From Inia geoffrensis (taxonomy: Eukaryota; Chordata; Mammalia; Artiodactyla; Iniidae), in contig CM070899.1 of the NCBI GenBank assembly GCA_036417435.1, positions 147,760,237-147,824,236 on the forward strand: a DNA stretch of 64,000 bases. The letters are read 5' to 3'. Position numbers and translations under genes: made by a program. The notes under the pieces were generated by a model. The model was not told the DNA's origin. It searched no databases and saw nothing but the letters and a program-made list of their open reading frames with translations. Below, one piece after another: positions 44,711 to 56,637 of the stretch. Every line of letters starts with the position of its first letter. The first letter of the stretch is position 1.

Positions 44711-44937
44711 TAGCATTCTTTCCAAGGACTGTACAGTGCTGGGCACAGTAGGTGATGGTGATGGTGTCTTCCAGGGCAACTTACCAGTGTGGTGTTCAGA
44801 GGAGAAGCCCTCATAGGAGCTGAGTGGTTTATTCTTCAGTTTGCCATCCATGTCTGTAGGCTGGATCTCACATCTGGGACAAGAGTCCTGGATAAAAATA
44901 AGTTCAGAGGAGGTCTGGTCAAAGCCACAGTTTGATT
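44711..44937. other. Unique sequence
   Basis: Nothing recognised. Confidence 0.4.
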
Positions 44938-44953
44938 AAGATGTTTCAGGGAG

Positions 44954-45083
44954 CTGGATTTCCCTGGCCGTCCAGTGGTTAAGACTCCATGCTTCCAACG
45001 CAGGGGGTGTGGGTTAGATCCCTGGTTGGGGAACTAAGATCCCACGTGCTGCGTGGTATGGCCAAAAAAAAAAACAAAAACAA
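44954..45083 (+). mobile_element. CHR SINE, short form, full length
   Basis: Forward short-form CHR: GATTTCCCTGGCCGTCCAGT, GGTTAAGACTCCATGCTTCC, GGGTTAGATCCCTGGTTGGG (B-box-like) and an interrupted poly(A). A perfect 16-bp target duplication, AAGATGTTTCAGGGAG, lies at 44938-44953 and 45084-45099. Confidence 0.96.
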
Positions 45084-45099
45084 AAGATGTTTCAGGGAG

Positions 45100-46739
45100 A
45101 GAACTGTGATAAACCATGCCTCTAGAGCAAATAAAATTTAATCTGTTTCATGACTGTTTTGATGCTCAGTTTAAGAAAGGAATTGTCGCATTATTAAATG
45201 GATGTCAGTTTTACCTGATTGGTTTTATAAAACTGAGCCTATCTAAAATGCTTTAATGTTCAGTCTTTATAACCTTTGCTGTTGTATTGACTGAGGTGGT
45301 ACGGGCAACATTTGAATGTCTCAAGAAAAGGACTCCCTGCACTCTGCAGACTGATACATTTATTAGCTATTCATTACTGATTTATTAAATATATATACAA
45401 AGAGAGAGAGAGCACACACTATATTTTGTCTAGTTAATAAACTAAGTGGACAAAATCCCTTTTGTCAGGGAGCCAAGCCAAAATTACTTTTTTTTTTTTC
45501 TGGGTAGCTGTGCAACGGGACAGAATGAAATATCTCTCTATAGCTCCATCTCTATTATTTATTGTTACTTAAATAAGTACATTTTTGTTAAGTTTTTCCA
45601 TTATAAAATTAACTTCTTCCTTATAGGCGAAAACCCAGAATAATCATTTTATCTATTAGATGTGCAAGAAACTTTGATCTTTTGTGGGTGTGCACAGAGA
45701 GCTTCTTATTTGTAATGGGGCTATAGTTGACACTAGGTTTTTGATTCTATCAGGTGAAGAGGAGGGTTACTCAACAGGTTTGTGGCAGTCTCCTTACTTA
45801 AGATCCTTCTGGGAACAATTCCAGCATCTGAAATCTTTGCTTTCTGAAGAGGACAGGACACCCAGGGCATACTCAACATAAAAGGGATCATTATAAAGAT
45901 TTGTCTTAACTCATTCAGGAGAATTCTAGAATCAGGAATGTATGATTAGGGTATCATGTCTAGGGGAAATTATCTCTCCTATGCTTCAAACTTCAAATCT
46001 TATAGAAAGACTTAAAACCAGTTTTGAAACCAAACAAGATTAGAAGCCTTCTGGGGACCACCTGCAGGATATGTCTGCCTGGTAGTCATATTGTGCAGGA
46101 TTATGCAGGTTTGTTGGCTTAAAGGGTGTCAAAGGATTATATAAGTCATCCTCTTTCATCAAGTTTAAAATAAAAGTTTATTTTCTGCCAGTAGGGTAGA
46201 AAAAAGGGTAATGTTAGAAACACATACTATGATCATCAGTTCTCCTAGTTCCTCTGAGATTTTCTGGGTCTGGGATGAGTGGGGATCCCAGATTTGTCCA
46301 CGTAGGGTTCTTGGCCTCTTTCAACTTTCAGTGCCTTCAGTCACATGAGTAGTCTGGTGTAAAGGGAACACCGATGGAATAGAAGTGGAAAGAATGAGAG
46401 ATAAATAGTAGAAAAAATAGTCCTGCTATTCTTGTTGGAAAGCAAATCAACTGCCCCCTTATATTACCACTTTAAAAAATGAGCTAAATCAACCCAGTAA
46501 CCAGGCTCAGCAGCCTGGCTGAAATGAAGTCAACTGGTACGACTAGAGACCAGTCTGAAGAAACATTGGTCTGAAGATCAAGCCAGTTTTCCCCAACACT
46601 TAGAGGTTGGGTTTCTTTAAAAAAGTTAAAACTTTAAGAAGTAGATAACAAAATAAAAATAATCATAATTACCTTTAGTACATGAAATACAATGTCATAA
46701 TTAGTACACTATGTCCTATATAATATTCCATATTATGCT
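45100..46739. other. Long unique stretch
   Basis: A short GA run lies near 45405. Two 65-codon ORFs at 45446 and 45684 have no domain. Nothing else was recognised. Confidence 0.4.
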
Positions 46740-46960
46740 GTATGGTAGTAAGTTCCATTTATATGCCAGGCATTGAACTATTCATTTTGCATCAGTTTTC
46801 TATTTCTCCCAATAATTGTATGTGAGCCATAGTCTCATTGTCCCTTTTAAGAAATGAGAACGTGGAAGCAGAGAGAGGTTAAGAGCTCATCCTAGGGCAC
46901 ACCAGCACTAAGTTCCTGTTGCAGGTTGATTATCCTAGCTTGCTGACCATGGGGAGATTT
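46740..46960 (-). mobile_element. MIR SINE, antisense
   Basis: Reverse MIR with TTTATATGCCAGGCATTGAA, AAGAAATGAGAACGTGGAAG, GAGAGAGGTTAAGAGCTCAT and CCAGCACTAAGTTCCTGT. Confidence 0.78.
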
Positions 46961-47087
46961 TTTAGGTTTATAGTAGGCTATCATATGTAGTTCGGCATTA
47001 TAAGGAAAATGAGGTTGGTAAGAAAATAGATGGGAAATTGCAGTTGATTTGTGGTAGAGGCAAATAGACATCTCAAAGTCCCATTGA

Positions 47088-47260
47088 GGGCTTCCCTAGT
47101 GGCGCAGCGGTTGAGAGTCCGCCTGCCGATGCAGGGGACACGGATTCGTGCCCCTGTCAGGGAAGATCCCGCGTGCCGAGGAGCGGCTGGGCCCATGAGC
47201 CATGGCTGCTGAGCCTGCGCGTCCGGAGCCTGTGCTCTGCAACGGGAGAGGCCACAACAG
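47088..47260 (+). mobile_element. CHR SINE, long form, no poly(A)
   Basis: Starts GGGCTTCCCTAGTGGCGCAG and follows the long form through GTCCGGAGCCTGTGCTCTGC to GGCCACAACAG, then enters unrelated AT-rich sequence. The last 30 or so bases of the consensus and the poly(A) are missing, and no target duplication is apparent. The 71-codon antisense ORF is derived from the SINE. Confidence 0.93.
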
Positions 47261-48131
47261 TTTATGAATTAATTATGTTACAGAATTAGTTAATTATGAA
47301 CTTACAACTCTTTTTTGTTTTGCCTTAAAAGCTTAGTAAAGTCTCATACATATCCCTAAGTGAACTATTACTCCTCAGTATGCTTGCTCATAAATGATAG
47401 TTTGACTCCAAAAAAGTAGAACTTCCTACTTTTTTCTGAGTTGTATTCATTTATTTTGGTACATAGCTTTGCCTTCTTAGCCTACATATATACAATAATC
47501 ACGTGAGTATAATAGGCACCCTGTAAAAGCGCCCACCTCGAGGAGCTGTTTTTATTTAGGATTTCACAGGAGTATCACATCAATATATAAATGTTGAAAA
47601 CACTATTTAAAATATATATAAGTGCCATATGATTTTTTAATTTAATATTTACATCCCATAATCATTCATGCATACATGTGTGTCTATATGTGTATATAAA
47701 CATAAAATACATGGGGCATATATTAAACACAATCCCTCCCCCACAGTGTACTTAATATTTATTAACATTGTTTTCAAAGCCTTCTTTTAATCTTTAATGC
47801 CCCAGTTTTTCTTTCCCTTCCCTTTGCAGGAGTTTTCATCTCTCTTTATTACTGAAATTCCCATGGCTGCACTTCCGGGTAGCTCACTCACTGTGAATGA
47901 TTATTTCTCACGCGCTCCTAGGGGCAAAGTTGTTTCATAGTGATCAAACAATTGCAGCATCCACTGCTTGAAATCCCGCATCCAGTCCCTCCCTGCCTCA
48001 CTCAGTCCATACACTGCCTTTCCCGTCTGGGATTCCTTTGCTTTAGTCAATTGCCTGCAAAGTCTGAGTTGCTCCATCAGTTAAGAAATAGATATCGGTA
48101 GCCCTCATTGCCAGCATCTATTTCAAAAGGC
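47261..48131. other. AT-rich then unique sequence
   Basis: No named repeat. The part at about 47840-48060 is unique and of even composition. No coding region was seen. Confidence 0.4.
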
Positions 48132-48330
48132 AGTGCCACATAGGAATTGAGAATATACAATGAAGGGTCAGACAGATCTGCGTTCAACGTCTACCATTTT
48201 CTAACTGTATGACCATTCTGAGACTCTTTTGCTGGGTGGTTGTGAGGATGAGTTGAGATAATCATGTGTTGTGTGGAGTGCAGTGTGTCCGGTGCATGAT
48301 AGATGATCAATAAATGGTGACATTCTTATT
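48132..48330 (+). mobile_element. MIR SINE
   Basis: Forward MIR: GGTCAGACAGATCTGCGTTC, ATTTTCTAACTGTATGACCA, GGTTGTGAGGATGAGTTGAG and 3' TAGATGATCAATAAATGGTG. Confidence 0.85.
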
Positions 48331-48339
48331 ATCATCGTT

Positions 48340-48610
48340 GATTCTGCCAAGCCTTCAAGTTTCAGCTCAAGCTTTTCCTCTTTTTTAAGATCTTTTCTGA
48401 CTCCTGTAGGGAGACTTCATGACTTGTTTCCCTATCGTATCATTTACACTTGTTTATACCACTTTTATGAACATTCCTTGATATTGTGTTTTTTTGTTTT
48501 TGTTTTTTTTTTGCTAGGATTTCTCTACCCCCACCACCACCCCTAGACTGTAAACTCTTGAGGGTAAAGATGTGACTTAAATCACTGTATCCCTACTGCC
48601 AGACACAAGT
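48340..48610 (+). mobile_element. L2 LINE 3' region
   Basis: Forward L2: AAGTTTCAGCTCAAGCTTTT, CTCTTTTTTAAGATCTTTTC, ACTGTAAACTCTTGAGGGTA and ATCCCTACTGCCAGACACA. Confidence 0.8.
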
Positions 48611-49624
48611 ATATCATGAGAGTGTGGGGACAGGCAGGGAACTTGCTACCTACAAATACTTTGATAAAAGCTGCTTGTGAATTTCTTCACTGGCTGTGTG
48701 GGAAGAAAGCATTAGACACAGCATTCAGGGCCTTAGCCACCTTTTTCCAACTGGTCTTAAATTGGACCTTTACACAAGCCTTGCTAGGTCTGGCTTTTAG
48801 AATGGAAATCTAGCAACTCTGTTCATTGCAAAAATTTTGGCATTCTGAAGCTCAAATTGCTGAGTTCCTCTAGAGAATAAGGAACGCAGTTAAGCAGACG
48901 GTGTAGTTTCTCAGATTCACTGCCAGAATCTGCACTCCAGGCAGCTGGCCTCCCTGCTTTGGTTCAGGTTAATTTCAGGGGCAGGTCACTTTCCACAGAG
49001 GGGCTTGAAAACATCTATATGGACATCACTGTGGGCTTGCTTGTTTTTTCTCCACTAAGGGGAGGAATCATTTCATGTGTCTGGTAAAAAGTCTTAAACC
49101 ATCTCATTATCAGCCTTTGCAGGCCCTTTAGTAGCACAGCTTCCATTCTGATGGAAGCTTCCATTCTGAATTGGGCTGAAACTCTTACTAATAAGACTCC
49201 TGTACTTACTTCTTCTAAATTGCATGTTCATGTTTATGGCTGTTCCCTTCATCACCAAGGAAAAATGAGCAGGGTTTGCAAATTCCTTAGCTGATAATTC
49301 AGTGATCATGTTTATTAAAAGAATGTTGTGTTCAGTAGATGTGAGAAGGGCATGGGGGAATTAGGAAAGATGAATTATCAATCTTGAGCCTGAATGAGAA
49401 CAGAATTTTTGGTCTCCCCTCCTTGAATCTAATTTGCCTAAATGAAGTGGGGAAGGCAGAGTGGATTGTGATTGATATTTTAAAATCATGTTTCCAATCC
49501 TTGATGAGGACAGAAGGGTTACAGTGCTGGTGGCTTCTCTGTGTAAACTTTGCCATCTTCAGGGCATCCCACTGCTTCTATTTTAAAGAGTGGAACACAG
49601 AGGAAAACTGGGGAGCATTTTAAG
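48611..49624. other. Unique sequence
   Basis: A 17-bp tandem repeat with AGCTTCCATTCTGA occurs twice in 49138-49170. ORFs of up to 79 codons were not recognised. Confidence 0.4.
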
Positions 49625-49629
49625 GGTGA

Positions 49630-49960
49630 TATATAGTGTTGAATGGAGACCCGCCAAAAGAGATATGTGTATGTCTTAACCTTAAGAGCCCACGATTGTT
49701 TGGAAAGAGGGCCTTTGTAGATATAATTAAGGATCTGGAGATGAGATCATATTGGATTATGATCTCAAGGAATGCCAGGAGTCACCAGAAGCTGGAAGAG
49801 GCAAGGACGGATCCTCCCCCAGAACCCCGAGAAGGGGCACAGCTCTGCCCAACTTGACCTTGACATTGTGGCCTCCAGAACTGCGAGAGAATACATTTCT
49901 ATTGTTTTACGTAACCAAGTTTGTGGTAATTTTTTATGGCAGCCACAGAAGATGAATACA
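49630..49960 (+). mobile_element. MLT1-type (ERVL-MaLR) solo LTR
   Basis: Landmarks in MLT1 order: ATATAATTAAGGATCTGGAG, GAAGCTGGAAGAGGCAAGGA, GGCCTCCAGAACTGCGAGAG, AACCAAGTTTGTGGTAATTT, with end GAATACA. The 5-bp target duplication GGTGA at 49625-49629 and 49961-49965 fixes the ends; the initial TG has become TA. It is more diverged than the copy at 37717. ORFs at 49636-49969 are accidental. Confidence 0.9.
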
Positions 49961-49965
49961 GGTGA

Positions 49966-50269
49966 CTAGGATTTATGTCAGGGAGGCAGATTTAAAAGAC
50001 TGGTCAAGGTGTAAGTTCTCTTAGTACTTATTAGGTTGTATGGCACTGGGCAGAGATATTCTCTGATATCTGATTGGTTGGTTCACTGATACATTCATTT
50101 ATTCATTCATCATGTAGTCAGTAATCTATTCAGTAAATACATACTGACTTCCTCCTGTGCTGTAGCCACTGTGGTAGACATTGTGGTGAGTTGGAGGTGT
50201 TTCCTAACATTAAAAAATGTTACGTCTAATGAAAAGAAATCAGCTATTACAGTATGTGTTTGTGAAATT
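49966..50269. other. Unique or old LINE-like sequence
   Basis: CATTTATTCATTCATC and the following words near 50095-50190 resemble an old LINE-like repeat. The assignment is weak. Confidence 0.35.
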
Positions 50270-50540
50270 TTCTTTATCTGATTATACATATTCTAATGGG
50301 AGAAAATGCTAATTGGAGAACATTTAGAAAATATAGATGGGCAAAAATAAAGGTAACCCATTATCCCAACACCAAGGGATTAATCACAGTTAACATTTTA
50401 ATAGATTTACCTCCATCCATTTTATAAATAGTTGTACTTTTATGAAAATTTGAATAGTGTTCCTACTTTAACACCACATCAAGTATTTCACCATGATATG
50501 AAATATTACTTTAAAATATCATTGTAATGACTTTGCAAAG
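50270..50540 (+). mobile_element. Probable old L1/HAL1-type 3' UTR
   Basis: GGTAACCCATTATCCCAACA, CAGTTAACATTTTAATAGAT and TACCTCCATCCATTTTATAA follow the order of an old L1-related 3' UTR. Boundaries are approximate. Confidence 0.45.
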
Positions 50541-50839
50541 TCCTTTGTATTGTCCCCTGATAAGGTAGCATTTAGGTTTCACCTGAATTTTTTTATATGC
50601 ACAAAGATAGATTTGTGCCCTGGGAGTTAGCTCTAGGACCCCAGAAAAGGGACCCTTGACCCAGCTTGAAAGACATCAAGGAAGGACTGAATATGATAGC
50701 CATAATGAAGCCACCTCACAGGTCCATTCTAAGGATCCAGGCAAAGTCTTCTTGTTTGGTGCTTGGTGCTTAGGTGAATTTCTGTCCCTCTTTCCCTTAG
50801 CTTTGATTTTCAATAAATAAAAATTAAGTAAAAAAGAAA
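50541..50839. other. Unrecognised sequence between two LINE-like blocks
   Basis: It ends with AATAAATAAAAATTAAGTAA. Nothing could be named. Confidence 0.35.
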
Positions 50840-51330
50840 ACCTGATTGCCTATAGTTTCACTTCTGTAGGATAACCACTGTTAATATTTTGGTGAATAAA
50901 CTTTCATCATTTTGTATGTGTATGTAATACACATATGCATATATATTTACATATATGTTTCCACATATATTAAAAGTATGGAAGTGAATATATACATATA
51001 ATATTGTATATTGTAATATTGCAATATAATATATATATTAGCTTCCTGCATTTTTTTTTTTAGGAAAAAGATTATGTAGTACACACTTTGTGTTACTCTG
51101 TTTCTTTTCCTCATGCCAAAACTATTCTTCTGAGACATCATTTTTAATAACCCGATTGTAAATATTTTGTTCCAAAGATGGAAAATAATTTATTTGACCA
51201 CTATGCTGTCACTGGAATTTCAGTTAGTTCCACGAATGCTGCTGTTGTCACTCTTTACCATACCATTAGTTATTACCTAAGGATTAATTCCCATACGGGA
51301 ACTACCGGGTCAAGCATCTTACCATTTTTC
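50840..51330 (+). mobile_element. Probable old L1/HAL1-type 3' UTR
   Basis: GGATAACCACTGTTAATATT, TTGGTGAATAAACTTTCATC and a TATATA-rich patch at about 50990-51040, then AACTACCGGGTCAAGCATCT. It resembles the block at 50270 and may be a continuation split by the intervening 300 bp. Confidence 0.45.
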
Positions 51331-51690
51331 TTGCTTGTACTAAGTTGTGGCAAATTGCTCTTGGGGAAGTGTCCCAACTTGTACTTATACTTGAAGTGTG
51401 TGAGGATGCCCATGTCCTGAGTCTGTTCTGAATGTCATGAGGAAGGTCATGTGTTGCCAGCATTCAAAGTTGTTTTCCTCTTTGAGTGCTTATGTCAGAG
51501 TTCAGGTTGGTGGTCATCTTTATCAGGCTAATGGACATTTGTAAAGAAAAATCTCATTAAAGAACTCATGGCAGAAATGATTCCATGAAATTGTGTTAAA
51601 CAAACATCCATTAAGCATCCATTATGAGCATGAGACTTTTGTTGTGTCTGGTACTATGCAAAGATGAATGAGATATGATTCATTTAAAAA
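51331..51690. other. Unique or old LINE-like sequence
   Basis: The part at about 51590-51690 has the look of an old LINE-like repeat into which the next SINE inserted. Weak. Confidence 0.35.
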
Positions 51691-51701
51691 GCACATAGAG
51701 G

Positions 51702-51908
51702 GCTTCCCTGGTGGCGCACTGGTTGAGAGTCCACCTGCCGATGCAGGGGACACGGGTTCGTGCCCCGGTCCGGGAAGATCCCACATGCCGCGGAGCGGCT
51801 GGGCCCGTGAGCCATGACCGCTGAGCCTGCGCGTCCGGAGCTTGTGCTCCGCAACGGAAGAGACCACAGCAGTGAGAGGCCCGCGTACCGCAAAAAAAAA
51901 AAAAAAAA
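51702..51908 (+). mobile_element. CHR SINE, long form, full length
   Basis: The cleanest CHR copy in the window: GCTTCCCTGGTGGCGCACTG head, B-box-like GGGTTCGTGCCCCGG, GC-rich body, GAGAGGCCCGCGTACCGC and a poly(A) of about 17. The 11-bp target duplication GCACATAGAGG lies at 51691-51701 and 51910-51920. The SINE head may share its first bases with the duplication. Overlapping ORFs are SINE artefacts. Confidence 0.97.
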
Positions 51909-51920
51909 GGCACATAGAGG

Positions 51921-52479
51921 GGTAGAACTTACACATACTTATAAATGAATACACATACATATGACAAGGAAGAAGGTGATACATACACTCATATGGATGC
52001 AGGCAAAAGGGGAGATGGAAGTCAAGTTTTCTTGGACTATATGACATGGAGGTGAGCCACCAAGGCAAGGCAGGATTTTAAAAGATGGAGATTAGAAGGC
52101 CATAAGAATAGCAGGAACAAAGGTCATAAAAGGCTAGGAATATTTAAGTAATGGTCAGCAATCTAGTTGGAGCCTGGAAAGAATGAGAAGGACTTTTACC
52201 AACATTGAAACCAACTTTGAAACTTATTGTAATGGCAAAAGTACTCTCTGGGTATTCCTGCTTGCTTTTTTTTTTTTTTCCCTGTCATTAAGTGCTTGAG
52301 ATGGTTTTCAATGGGTAGGATTTATCAGTCCAAAGTCCATATTATGAAAGATGAAGAGGAAGAAAAAAGAGTATAATATTTTTTGGTGAAATGGAACTTG
52401 AACATTACAGCGCAAGGACAGAGGAAGAAAGAAAAAGCCATTCTCCTATCTTGGCCCTTTGACACATTTAGAGAACTTC
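51921..52479. other. Unique sequence
   Basis: A T-run at about 52267. Nothing else was recognised. Confidence 0.4.
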
Positions 52480-52720
52480 TTGATGGTTTTGTGACCATAA
52501 CAATAACCATCATTTGTCAAGGACTTATTATGTGCTACATGCATTTTGAGCCATTGATTGACTCTCCATAACAATTCAGGTACGTATTTTAAGCCACATT
52601 TATGGATAAGGAAGCCAAAGTCTAGTAAGGTCATGTGCCTTGCCCAAGATCACACAGTCTGTAAATTATAGCACTGGGAATAAAACTTACATTGGTTTTT
52701 TCCAGATCCCATGCTCTTAC
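52480..52720 (-). mobile_element. MIR SINE, antisense
   Basis: Near-complete reverse MIR: GACTTATTATGTGCTACATG, TTATGGATAAGGAAGCCAAA, GTGCCTTGCCCAAGATCACA, CCCATGCTCTTACTACTGCC. Confidence 0.9.
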
Positions 52721-54060
52721 TACTGCCCTCTTCTGAATATGTAGACATCCATGTGCAGGACTTTCTTCGTTCTCTTATTAAGTCAGTCATATCTCTGCAC
52801 CCTAGGGCATAGAGAACTTGTGTTATCATATGCAATGAATGTCCAGCCGATTACCTGTTTTCATATTATAATATTTTCTGCAGATTCTGCCAAACCATCA
52901 TCTTAGAACTACAAATCTTATGATACATCCTGATAAACCCATCTTAGTTGAAAATAAAGTTTAGTAGAAAGTGCACTTAATACCCCTAAGCTACTTAACA
53001 TCATAGCTTAGCCTAACCTACCTTGAAAGTGCTCAGAACACTTACATTTGCCCACAGTTGGGCAAAATCCTCTAGCACAAAGAGTATTTTGAAATAAAAT
53101 GTTGAATATCTCATGTAATTATTGAATACTATACTGAAAAACAGCATAGTTGTATGGGTACAGCATGGTTGTAAGTGTATCAGTTTTTACCCTCGTGATT
53201 GCCTGGCTGACCAGGAGCTGCGGCTCATTGCCGCTGCCCAGCCTCAAGAGAGAGTACTGTACTGCATATCTCTAGCTCAGGAAAATATCACAATCTGAAA
53301 TGTGAAATACCCTTCGTATTGAATGTGTAGTGCTTTCACACCACCATAAAGTCAAAGAATCATAAGATCAACCATTGCTAAGTTGGGGACCGTCTGCAGA
53401 TTGAAATTCAGTGGTCATCTGGTTCACCGTCCACTCTACTGAAATCCCCATTTGGCATCTCAGATAGATATTTTCTGCTTCAAAACTTTACTGCATTACA
53501 CTGGAATGACTCATTTAATATAGTTGAGAAGTGGAATGAAGGAAAGTCGCGTTTGCTTCTAGAGAGGTTAAACATTGAATAGAAAAAGTAACGGTTAGAT
53601 GCTGCTAGAGATACGTCCAAGAGCCTGCAGTGTTGATTTCAGCCTTACCCACCTTTCACAGTGTAGGAACTCCTGTGCTAACAAGAAGGAAGAGCTGTAT
53701 TCTTGACCCATAACTGTGATGAGTTAACCTACTTTGGTAATATATTTATAATCCTTTTGAGTTCCTTGGAGGAAAGATGCAGTATGAATATAAAATAATA
53801 ACAGAGCTAATCTTCAAGCACTTCCTGAATGCCCAGGTGTGGTTTGAAGCTTAATGAATTTGTGTTCGTAAAAGTATTCTGAGATCCCAGTTGAAGGGAG
53901 CTAGAGAACACAAGTGGTTATTAATTATTATTATTATCAACTCCTGCCCAGAGTTATGGAGATTGATGGTCTCTGCCATGTTTTATCCCCAGGAGTGTAG
54001 CTGCAGGTATCAGTCCAGGGCACAGTAAGTGTCTAATCCCTTAGAAGGATTAACTCTACA
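52721..54060. other. Mostly unique sequence
   Basis: A short ATT array lies near 53930. The stretch at about 53340-53480 may be a very old repeat. Nothing firmly named. Confidence 0.35.
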
Positions 54061-55377
54061 TTGGATTAAAAAAATTAACGATTCCCCATAAACTATTCTG
54101 AATGAACTGCTTCTTCCCCCTCCTATTTCATCTGGTGACTCTTGGTATTTATAATGGAAACAGACCACACTAAAATCCAGGCTGGACCCTTTGTGTTTTA
54201 TATTGCGTAACAGTGCAAAGAAACTTCACGGATTTTTTATTACGTCTGTAATATGAGAAGAAGGAAAAGACTTTTGTTTTATCTATGGCATATTTTTCGA
54301 CCCTTGTGTCATGTGGGCCAGTTCTTGTGACCCAGGACATCTGCACTAGGTCTAATAACAGTCCACCTTGACCAGAGTTTTTCTTTAATCAATCATCTTA
54401 TTTGAAAAAGTCTTAACCGTTCCACAGAGCTTCAGCAGCCAAGCCAAAATTTGCTTCCTGTTTCACGCTTGCCCCAGGGAGGCATGGGGAAAAGTTGGTG
54501 GCTGAGTAATTCTGCCTTAATCACTGTCTACTGTCACTGACTTGAGAAACACAATGGAAAGATTTGGGCAGATGGAATGGTTCAAGTGCCTCTCAAAAGT
54601 GCTTACAGAAAAGTTTCACTGGTTTTCCAGATACAAACATGTAGCTGTGAAAATAAACAAACTTCTGCATCCCTGCAGATATTGCTTACCAATGCAGATG
54701 CAGCTTCAGTGAATCCCAGCTCATCTTGAATGCTGTGATGATGTCTCTAAATGAAGCTTCTTGCTATCTTAGCCAGAGAGGGAGCAGTCGGGATTCAGCT
54801 AAACATTCAGCTAAACAATCTCGTGAAAACATCCTCCTTGTTTTCCAGGGGAAATTTGAAGGACATTTCCAATCAGGTGAACGAGGACCTGCTGATTCAG
54901 TGCTGAAATGGGTTTATTTACATCTTTCCACTTATCTATCCATGAAGAGCCATTCTCCTTTATCTGCCAGCCGATCGCAGCCTGCCGGTGTAACATCTGG
55001 CTTGAACAGCTGCCAAGAGAGGAAACACACGTTCTGTCCCTTCCAGCAAGTAGCAAGTGTAACTGAGAACCTGTAATTGCAAGAGTGCACAGAATTTGGG
55101 CAGAAATTGTGAGGTGAGATGAGAGAGGAGATGGAGGGTGTAGGACCAGCCCCTGTGTAACTTCCAGGGGAGTCCCAGGTGGAAAGAACCACAGAGGAGA
55201 GTAATGATTCATTTTCATCTGTACAGAAGTTCTTGTTAACATGTAGCTGATGATGCCCACGCCACTTTTTGATTAGGCAAAAGTAAGGAAACAATATTTT
55301 CCCAAATTGAAAATGCAAGGGATCATTTATGAATCTGGGAGGCATTGTTTTGATTTTATGACTAAGTCTCCCCTGAG
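54061..55377. other. Unique block with opposed ORFs
   Basis: Repeat-free. The plus strand is open at 54726-55076 (116 codons), and the minus strand at 54811-55260 (149 codons) and 54932-55345 (137 codons). None shows a domain, and mutually open frames on both strands suggest locally few stops rather than coding. A 12-bp tandem, ATTCAGCTAAAC, occurs at about 54793-54816. Confidence 0.35.
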
Positions 55378-55389
55378 CCCAAATTTATT

Positions 55390-55605
55390 TTATTTTTATT
55401 TTTTTGTGGTACGCGGGCCTCTCACTGTTGTGGCCTCTCCTGTTGCAGAGCACAGGCTCTGGATGCGCAGGCTCAGCGGCCATGGCTCACGGGCCCCGCC
55501 GCTCCGCGCGTGGCATGTGGGATCCTCCCGGACTGGGGCACGAACCCGTGTCCCCTGCATTGGCAGGCAGGCAGACTCTCAACCACTGCACCACCAGGGA
55601 AGCCC
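55390..55605 (-). mobile_element. CHR SINE, long form, full length
   Basis: Antisense copy whose T-rich poly(A) complement lies at 55390-55406 and whose head complement GCACCACCAGGGAAGCCC lies at the right. The 12-bp target duplication CCCAAATTTATT lies at 55378-55389 and 55606-55617. Small internal duplications (GGCAGGCAGGCAG; CCGCGCGTGGCATG) distinguish it. ORFs here are artefacts. Confidence 0.96.
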
Positions 55606-55617
55606 CCCAAATTTATT

Positions 55618-56319
55618 CTTAAGGAGGCATGGGCAAGTTAAGATAGAAACTGGTTTGCTTCTGCACTTCCCAGCAAGATCACTCCCCATGGCACACTGAT
55701 ATGCTATTGCCTGAGTAGGAGATGCATTGAAAGGACAGCCTGTTATCAATTTATTCCATATCTTGTCAAGAACTTCCGGAACTTTTCTCCCCTTTTTAGG
55801 GTCTATTTCCTCCAGACTCTGTGACTGTGGTACTCAATCAAAATGCATGCTGTAAAGTTGCTCTGAGAACATTTTCAAAGCTTTCCATGAGACCAGATAA
55901 GAATCACTGGAGGTAACTGAAAAAGTTTGAAAAGTTTCCTAGATTGTTCTAATCTGCCTTCCTTTCTCCACACCCTCACACCTTCCTTAGAACCACTGTG
56001 TTCATGAGTTTCCACCTGCTTATGGCTTGTAAAGCTCTTGGGCAACTAACTTGGAACCTCAGGGATGTTCTGAGAGCTCCTGGAAAAGAGCAGAGCAGAG
56101 CATAGGTGAGGCCACGTGCAGAGTAACAGGCAAAGTGAACTGTGCCAAGCACTACAGTCAAAGCATACTGAGCGAGGTGTTGGCTAATATATTGATGATC
56201 CTGCCAAACTCTTGCCTGGGCCTGATGACAACATGTACAGGACGAGGACCAGAAAATAATATTATTCTAGAAAATTGAGATTTCAGTTTAGCATTTCATG
56301 ATACATTGTTTTTGATGTG
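55618..56319. other. Unique sequence
   Basis: Nothing recognised. Confidence 0.4.
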
Positions 56320-56632
56320 GTGTTTAGGTCCAGGCTTCCAACAAATGTTTACTAAATGCCAGGGACTTGGCTATGAATTGAGGATATAATGGTGAAAAAA
56401 GAAGACATAGTCTTCATGCAAAATAAAATGTGTTCTGAGGTTAATAGCAATGATTTCTGATGGAGAATAACTTCTCTCCCAGGAGGGGGTATGTGAACTG
56501 ACGTGGAGCATGAGGAGGCAGAGCAGGCATGTGTGGTCCCATTTCACAGAACAGCATGTTCATAGGCCCTGAGGTGGGAAGAGAATGCAGCATGTTTGAA
56601 GAACTAAAGAAGACAAGAGTGGTCTTCAAGCA
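56320..56632 (+). mobile_element. Ancient LINE-like repeat, left part (split)
   Basis: ACAAATGTTTACTAAATGCC, GGATATAATGGTGAAAAAAG and GGCCCTGAGGTGGGAAGAGA follow the order of a widespread old mammalian repeat (L2-like, name uncertain). Cut by the LTR at 56638. Confidence 0.55.
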
Positions 56633-56637
56633 GCAGG

